Below are positions 59,810 to 64,000 of a stretch of 64,000 nucleotides of DNA, piece by piece; positions within the stretch are counted from its first letter, which is position 1, and the number at the start of each line of letters is the position of its first letter. The notes under the pieces are model-generated. The model had not been told where the DNA came from and did no database searches. It saw only the letters and a program-made list of their open reading frames with translations. The stretch is from Pseudomonadota bacterium (GTDB lineage: Bacteria > Pseudomonadota > Gammaproteobacteria > Steroidobacterales > Steroidobacteraceae). Location: contig JAFEDS010000015.1 in NCBI GenBank assembly GCA_018241505.1, forward strand, positions 62,001 through 126,000. Direction: 5' to 3'. The translations under genes and the position numbers were made by a program.

Positions 59810-62028
59810 AGCGGCTCAACCTCAGCCAGGAACCTGTCGAGCACAACAGCCAGCCGCTGGCGGTCCAGCGGCTTGGTGAGATGCTCATCCATGCCCGCGG
59901 CTTTGCACTTGAGCTCATCGCCCTGCATGGCGTGCGCGGTCAACGCGACAATCGGAATGTGTTGGTCCGCTGATTCCAGCCTGCGGATTTCGCGCGTGGC
60001 GTCATAGCCATCCAACACCGGCATCTGGCAATCCATCAGTATCAGGTCATAGCCGCCTGTTTGCCAGGCAGTCACGGCCGCACGGCCATCCGGCACTGCA
60101 TGAACTTCGTACCCCAGCTTCTGTAGAGTACGGGTTGCCACCATTTCGTTCACGGGGTTGTCTTCGGCCAACAGGATGCGCTGCCCGCGCGAACCTCGTG
60201 GGAGTATCGGGACGGCAGCCGCGACGACAAGTGGCGCCTGCGGTTCATTGGCGGCCGGCACTACCAGCCGCGCGGTAAACCAGAATAGAGATCCAACACC
60301 TTCACGGCTGTCGACGCCGGCCTCCCCACCCATCATCCCCGACAAACGTTTCACGATCGACAGGCCGAGTCCCGTCCCGCCATAACGGCGTGTAGTGGAC
60401 GCATCCACCTGCGAGAAAGGTTTGAATAGAGCCGGCAATCTGCCCGCGGGAATCCCGATCCCGGTATCGCGGACTTCAAAGCGCAACAGGACCGAGTCCA
60501 TGCCGTCAGCGAGGGCACTGACGCCGACAGCGATCTCGCCGCGTTCGGTGAACTTGATGGCGTTGCCGCACAGGTTGACGAGCAACTGGCGCAGGCGGTC
60601 CGGGTCACCCTGGAGGAGCCTGGGCACAGCCGGATCCAGGTGGCCGGTCATCGCGAGCTGCTTGCTCTGTGCCTGAGGGGCCAACAGCTTTACAACATCC
60701 TGCACCAGCGCATGCGGATCGAAGTGAGTCGATACCAGCTCGAGCTTGCCGGCTTCGATCTTGGAGAAATCGAGCACATCGTTGATGACAACCAGGAGGG
60801 CGCGCGCACTGTCACGAATGGTGGTAGCGCATTCGCGCTGGGGTGGCGCCAAGGGTTGATCCAGCAGCAGCTCCGCCATGCCGATCACGCCATTCATGGG
60901 AGTGCGGATTTCATGGCTCATGTTGGCGAGGAATTCGCTCTTGGCCTGACTGGCCACCCGGGCCAAGCGCGCCATCTCGGTGAGTTGGGCATTGCTCGTT
61001 TCGAGTTCGCGGGTCCGCTCACTCAGAGTGTGCTCGGCGGCGACGAGGCGATCATGCTCCTGCAGGGAGAGGTTCTGTCTGATCGCAGCCAGGACCGCCA
61101 CCAACGTGGCGCCGACGACGGCTGCCAACTTCACCGAAGCCAGGACATTAGGCAGAACGAACGCGAGCATGACGCTCAGCATCGCTGTTCCCACCACAAT
61201 CAGCGGGACCATCCTGAGCACGCCCTCGCAGCGTCGCTGCCAGCGCGGGTCTGTAAGGGTTTGCGTGTGCCAGATGAAGATGCCGTAGCCCATCATCAAG
61301 GCAATGGCGGAGAAAGCCAGGTTGAGCCACGAGCCTCCCTGCCACAAGTTGACCTCGTAAACGTGATTCCACACCATCCATACGCCGTTGTTCAGCACCG
61401 TGGCGAAGACAAAGAACACCCAACGGCGATCCAGACGCCAACGCAGCGTCGGCGCCATGATTACGGCCACGCAGGCGGGCATCAGCATGCAGACCGGATA
61501 AAGCGTCAGGATGACCAGGTCCAACGAACCGGTGTGGTCACTGTGCGGCAGGTACGAGGCACAGGTCAGTGTCAGGATCACGATTGCCCATGTGGTCACA
61601 TCGAGCAGGAAAGGCTTGCCAGCCGCCTGGGCGTGGCGTCTGAACACCGCGGCCAACCCCAGCGTGCAAAGGGGTCCAAAGCTCATGAACAGGTAGTCGG
61701 AAAGATTCTCTATCGGGTTCCAGCCCGTCAGCTCATGCAAGTCGAACACCAACTGGGCGGCGGTTGTAATGGTCAGCGCGCGCGCGAACCAGCGCCGCGG
61801 GACTGCGTCCGCGTCACCGGCTGAACGCACTCCCAGCCACGCCAACGCGGTTGCCGCCAGGTAGGCCACGGTCCAGTGCAGGTAATCAAACAGGTGAGCC
61901 ACTGCAAGGCTGCGGCTGATCCGGGCCCCCGCAAACGCGGCAATCACGAACAGGCTGGCGAGCAGCAGGAGCCAGTGTGCTGTGCGCTGCGACGCAGTAT
62001 CGGTGTGTTCCGCGGGGGGTGCTGCCAT
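59776..62028 (-). CDS. Seven-TM hybrid histidine kinase with receiver
   Basis: The protein has 750 residues from the ATG at 62028; a GTG at 62067 is an alternative. N-terminal about 310 residues contain seven to eight membrane helices ([49 protein letters not shown] and others). His[21 protein letters not shown] box [23 protein letters not shown] and [13 protein letters not shown], then a receiver ([39 protein letters not shown]). All catalytic residues are present. The input is unknown. The 3' end overlaps the small gene at 59537. Confidence 0.93.
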   Translation of the reverse strand: MAAPPAEHTDTASQRTAHWLLLLASLFVIAAFAGARISRSLAVAHLFDYLHWTVAYLAATALAWLGVRSAGDADAVPRRWFARALTITTAAQLVFDLHELTGWNPIENLSDYLFMSFGPLCTLGLAAVFRRHAQAAGKPFLLDVTTWAIVILTLTCASYLPHSDHTGSLDLVILTLYPVCMLMPACVAVIMAPTLRWRLDRRWVFFVFATVLNNGVWMVWNHVYEVNLWQGGSWLNLAFSAIALMMGYGIFIWHTQTLTDPRWQRRCEGVLRMVPLIVVGTAMLSVMLAFVLPNVLASVKLAAVVGATLVAVLAAIRQNLSLQEHDRLVAAEHTLSERTRELETSNAQLTEMARLARVASQAKSEFLANMSHEIRTPMNGVIGMAELLLDQPLAPPQRECATTIRDSARALLVVINDVLDFSKIEAGKLELVSTHFDPHALVQDVVKLLAPQAQSKQLAMTGHLDPAVPRLLQGDPDRLRQLLVNLCGNAIKFTERGEIAVGVSALADGMDSVLLRFEVRDTGIGIPAGRLPALFKPFSQVDASTTRRYGGTGLGLSIVKRLSGMMGGEAGVDSREGVGSLFWFTARLVVPAANEPQAPLVVAAAVPILPRGSRGQRILLAEDNPVNEMVATRTLQKLGYEVHAVPDGRAAVTAWQTGGYDLILMDCQMPVLDGYDATREIRRLESADQHIPIVALTAHAMQGDELKCKAAGMDEHLTKPLDRQRLAVVLDRFLAEVEPLQRRGLPLLSE

Positions 62029-62320
62029 GTTTGTAGTGAAAATAGAGGCCGATGGGAGCTTATCCACTTCGGCGCCGGGCGCGGCACGCTGCAGTGCTCA
62101 GTTTGCGGATTGTGGCCATGCATTTTCCGCGTGTCCCCGCCTATCCCTCCGATGATAGAGGCCGGGCCGGTGGCACTGCACAACTTTACGCCTTTGGCCG
62201 TGTACAGGCGGGGTGCGCATCGAGTTGTAATATGACTATGACGAAACTGAATTTTAGTTGCGTCATTGGACTGCTATGTTGTGTTGAGTTTGTTGGGCCA
62301 CTGCGCCAAAGGTCTCGAGC

Positions 62321-64000
62321 TTGAATACCTACGTTCTGAAGCGAAGCGCGAGCGCGTTCGCGTTGCTTTTGTCATTGTCAATCGCTCATGCGGAGGACAC
62401 CACCGATCTCGCCGAGGTCGTCGTCACTGGTTCGCGGATTCGCCAACCAGTCGACGCGGGCACCACCAGCGTGACTGTCATCACGGGCGATCAGATTGAA
62501 AGCCAGGGTTATCGCAACGTCTTTGATGCGTTGAATAACCTTCCGCAGAACACGGGATTTACCCAGGGCGCTGATTTCGGCAACACGTTTACGCCGGCAG
62601 CCAACGCCATCAGTCTTCGCGGGCTCGGCCCCAATCACACCCTGGTTCTATTCAACGGGCGGCGCATTGCGGACTACCCCATTGCCTACGATGGCTCGGT
62701 GAATTTCGTCGACCTGGCCTCGGTGTCGTCGGCCGCCATCGATCGCATCGAAATTCTAAATGGCGGTGCTTCCGCGATCTATGGATCGGATGCGATCGCA
62801 GGCGTGGTGAACGTCATCCTGAAAGACAAGGCGGACGGCGTGGACATCAACGCGAAGATCGGCACGACTGAGCGCGGCGGAGGTAACAATGCGCGCTTTC
62901 AGGTGGTCGGCGGCGATACCTTCGGCAAGCTGAGCGGCGTGTTCGCCCTGGAGGTCGCCCGGACCAATCCGATCTGGAGCCGCGACCGCGACTTCATGTC
63001 CTCGACCACCTTGCACGGCGCGAGACCGACCACCGTCTGGTCGCGACAGAATGTCGATACTGGCGAATACCTCTCTCCTGACAATTGCGCGGCGCTCGCG
63101 GGCAATTTCGGGGGCACGGTATTACCGCGTACGACTCCAGCGGGGACCGTCTGTGCAACCGGCAAGGCCAGTCCAACTTACTGGACCGTGCAGACCGGCG
63201 ATCAAAGCGAGAATGTGTACGGCAAGTTGAAGTATCAGCTCAATGATCACACGCAGCTCTTCGCGGACGCCGCCGCGGGCTGGCAGAAGATCACCAACAA
63301 CACACGCGGTCCGAATTGGACTTCACTGCTCGCCGGCAGCGGCTACTTCTTCAACGAGAATTCGGGCGCAAACGAGTCATGGACACGGCGGATCGCACCG
63401 GAAGAGATTGGCGGGATCGATCTGTACGATCGCTACTGGCACAGCAGTAATGCGTTCGCGACGGCCGGCATACAAGGCGACATCGGGGACACCGGCTGGA
63501 ACTATGAAGCGGCATACCGCGCCTCCTACACGGAGAGCCGGGACCAGAGGCCGCGTCTCCTGGCTGGCGTGGATAGTTTCTTTCTCGGCCCCCAACTTGG
63601 TCTAACTGCGGACGGAGTGCCGATCTACGCGCCGGACGCCAATGCGTTCGCACAACGCCTGACGCCTGCTCAAGTCCAGACAATCGTTGGCCACTCCGAG
63701 AGCAAAGACACCTCCTGGCTGCAGCAGGCAAGCGCTTCGGCGAATGGCGACGTGTTTCAGTTGCCAGCCGGTGCGGTCAAGGCCGCGGTCGTAGCCGAAT
63801 GGGGCACGCAGGGCTTCAGCAACCTGGCCGATCCGCTGGTCAATGAAGGCGCGTTTTTCAACACCAGTCCGTCCCCGAAAATCAGTGGCTCGCGGCAACG
63901 CTACGCGACCGCAGCGGAATTCAACGTGCCCATCATTCAGCACCTCAACGCACATCTGGCAGCGCGCTGGGACCACTACTCCTTCGCCGACCGGGACAAC
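62321..64000 (+). CDS. TonB-dependent receptor (partial, C-terminus beyond window)
   Basis: At least 560 residues from a TTG at 62321 to the window edge; an in-frame stop lies upstream, so no ATG is available, and AAAGG precedes the TTG. A signal peptide (SASAFALLLSLSIAHAED) is followed by the TonB box and plug (LAEVVVTGSRIRQPV, NAISLRGLGPNHTLVLFNGR, IDRIEILNGGASAIYGSDAI, AGVVNVILKDKADGVDINAK) and barrel strands. It is of the type that transports complex organic substrates in this lineage; substrate not determinable. Separate from the receptor at the left edge. Confidence 0.93.
   Translation, partial: MNTYVLKRSASAFALLLSLSIAHAEDTTDLAEVVVTGSRIRQPVDAGTTSVTVITGDQIESQGYRNVFDALNNLPQNTGFTQGADFGNTFTPAANAISLRGLGPNHTLVLFNGRRIADYPIAYDGSVNFVDLASVSSAAIDRIEILNGGASAIYGSDAIAGVVNVILKDKADGVDINAKIGTTERGGGNNARFQVVGGDTFGKLSGVFALEVARTNPIWSRDRDFMSSTTLHGARPTTVWSRQNVDTGEYLSPDNCAALAGNFGGTVLPRTTPAGTVCATGKASPTYWTVQTGDQSENVYGKLKYQLNDHTQLFADAAAGWQKITNNTRGPNWTSLLAGSGYFFNENSGANESWTRRIAPEEIGGIDLYDRYWHSSNAFATAGIQGDIGDTGWNYEAAYRASYTESRDQRPRLLAGVDSFFLGPQLGLTADGVPIYAPDANAFAQRLTPAQVQTIVGHSESKDTSWLQQASASANGDVFQLPAGAVKAAVVAEWGTQGFSNLADPLVNEGAFFNTSPSPKISGSRQRYATAAEFNVPIIQHLNAHLAARWDHYSFADRDN

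Noticed and set aside
60640-61824. Plus-strand 394-codon frame over the hybrid kinase
   Set aside because: It is a shadow of the kinase gene; no domain is visible.
1-64000. CRISPR arrays, tRNA or rRNA genes, prophage or insertion sequences
   Set aside because: I saw no regularly spaced repeats, no cloverleaf-like or rRNA segments, and no transposase, integrase or phage proteins.

Overview
The window is high-GC chromosomal DNA from a Gram-negative bacterium. Two partial TonB-dependent receptors at the edges, abundant short-chain dehydrogenases, a PQQ dehydrogenase with its own caa3-type oxidase, and many Crp/Fnr regulators with a V-H-x-N-R recognition helix suggest a Gammaproteobacterium of the Steroidobacter/Nevskiales type. 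That placement is inference from protein style, not from a marker gene. I saw no rRNA, tRNA, CRISPR array, phage or intact insertion sequence.

Layout. (1) 1-7.5 kb, uptake and catabolism: a TonB receptor divergent from a LysR regulator, a GMC oxidoreductase coupled to a gluconate-2-dehydrogenase-subunit-3-like Tat protein, an M20 peptidase and an L2HGDH-like flavoenzyme. (2) 7.5-39.7 kb, a dense stress and stationary-phase type region: four Crp/Fnr regulators, a GAF histidine kinase, zinc alcohol dehydrogenases, GSP39/YghA-like SDRs, PRC-barrel, DUF427 and CinA proteins, a kinase-like HWE protein + receiver + Crp operon, a glycosyltransferase/amylo-1,6-glucosidase pair, an Nramp/Mn-catalase pair, DUF4142, hemerythrin, KGG and DUF1269 proteins. 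(3) 39.8-46.9 kb: a PQQ alcohol dehydrogenase with lanthanide-type residues, cytochrome c, caa3 oxidase subunits II/I/III, a small subunit and CtaG, every junction overlapping. (4) 46.9-52.3 kb: an FMN-reductase/SnoaL fusion, a DUF72 protein and a PaoABC-like molybdenum aldehyde oxidase. (5) 52.5-64 kb: hybrid sensor kinases, a truncated pseudokinase, a DUF6502/DUF5666 pair, a methyltransferase, small hypothetical proteins and a second TonB receptor.

The strongest unexplained signal is a 14-bp inverted repeat, YTAAC-N4-GTTAR, with the 5-4-5 geometry of an Fnr-type site. It recurs in about fourteen intergenic regions between 7.5 and 58.7 kb, often 62-74 bp before a start codon, including upstream of the Crp/Fnr genes themselves. 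This suggests one regulon joining the stress genes, the regulators and the PQQ-oxidase operon. Other notable points are an HWE-type kinase protein lacking its phosphoacceptor histidine, and an oxidase subunit I in which the key residues of both the D and K proton channels are substituted.
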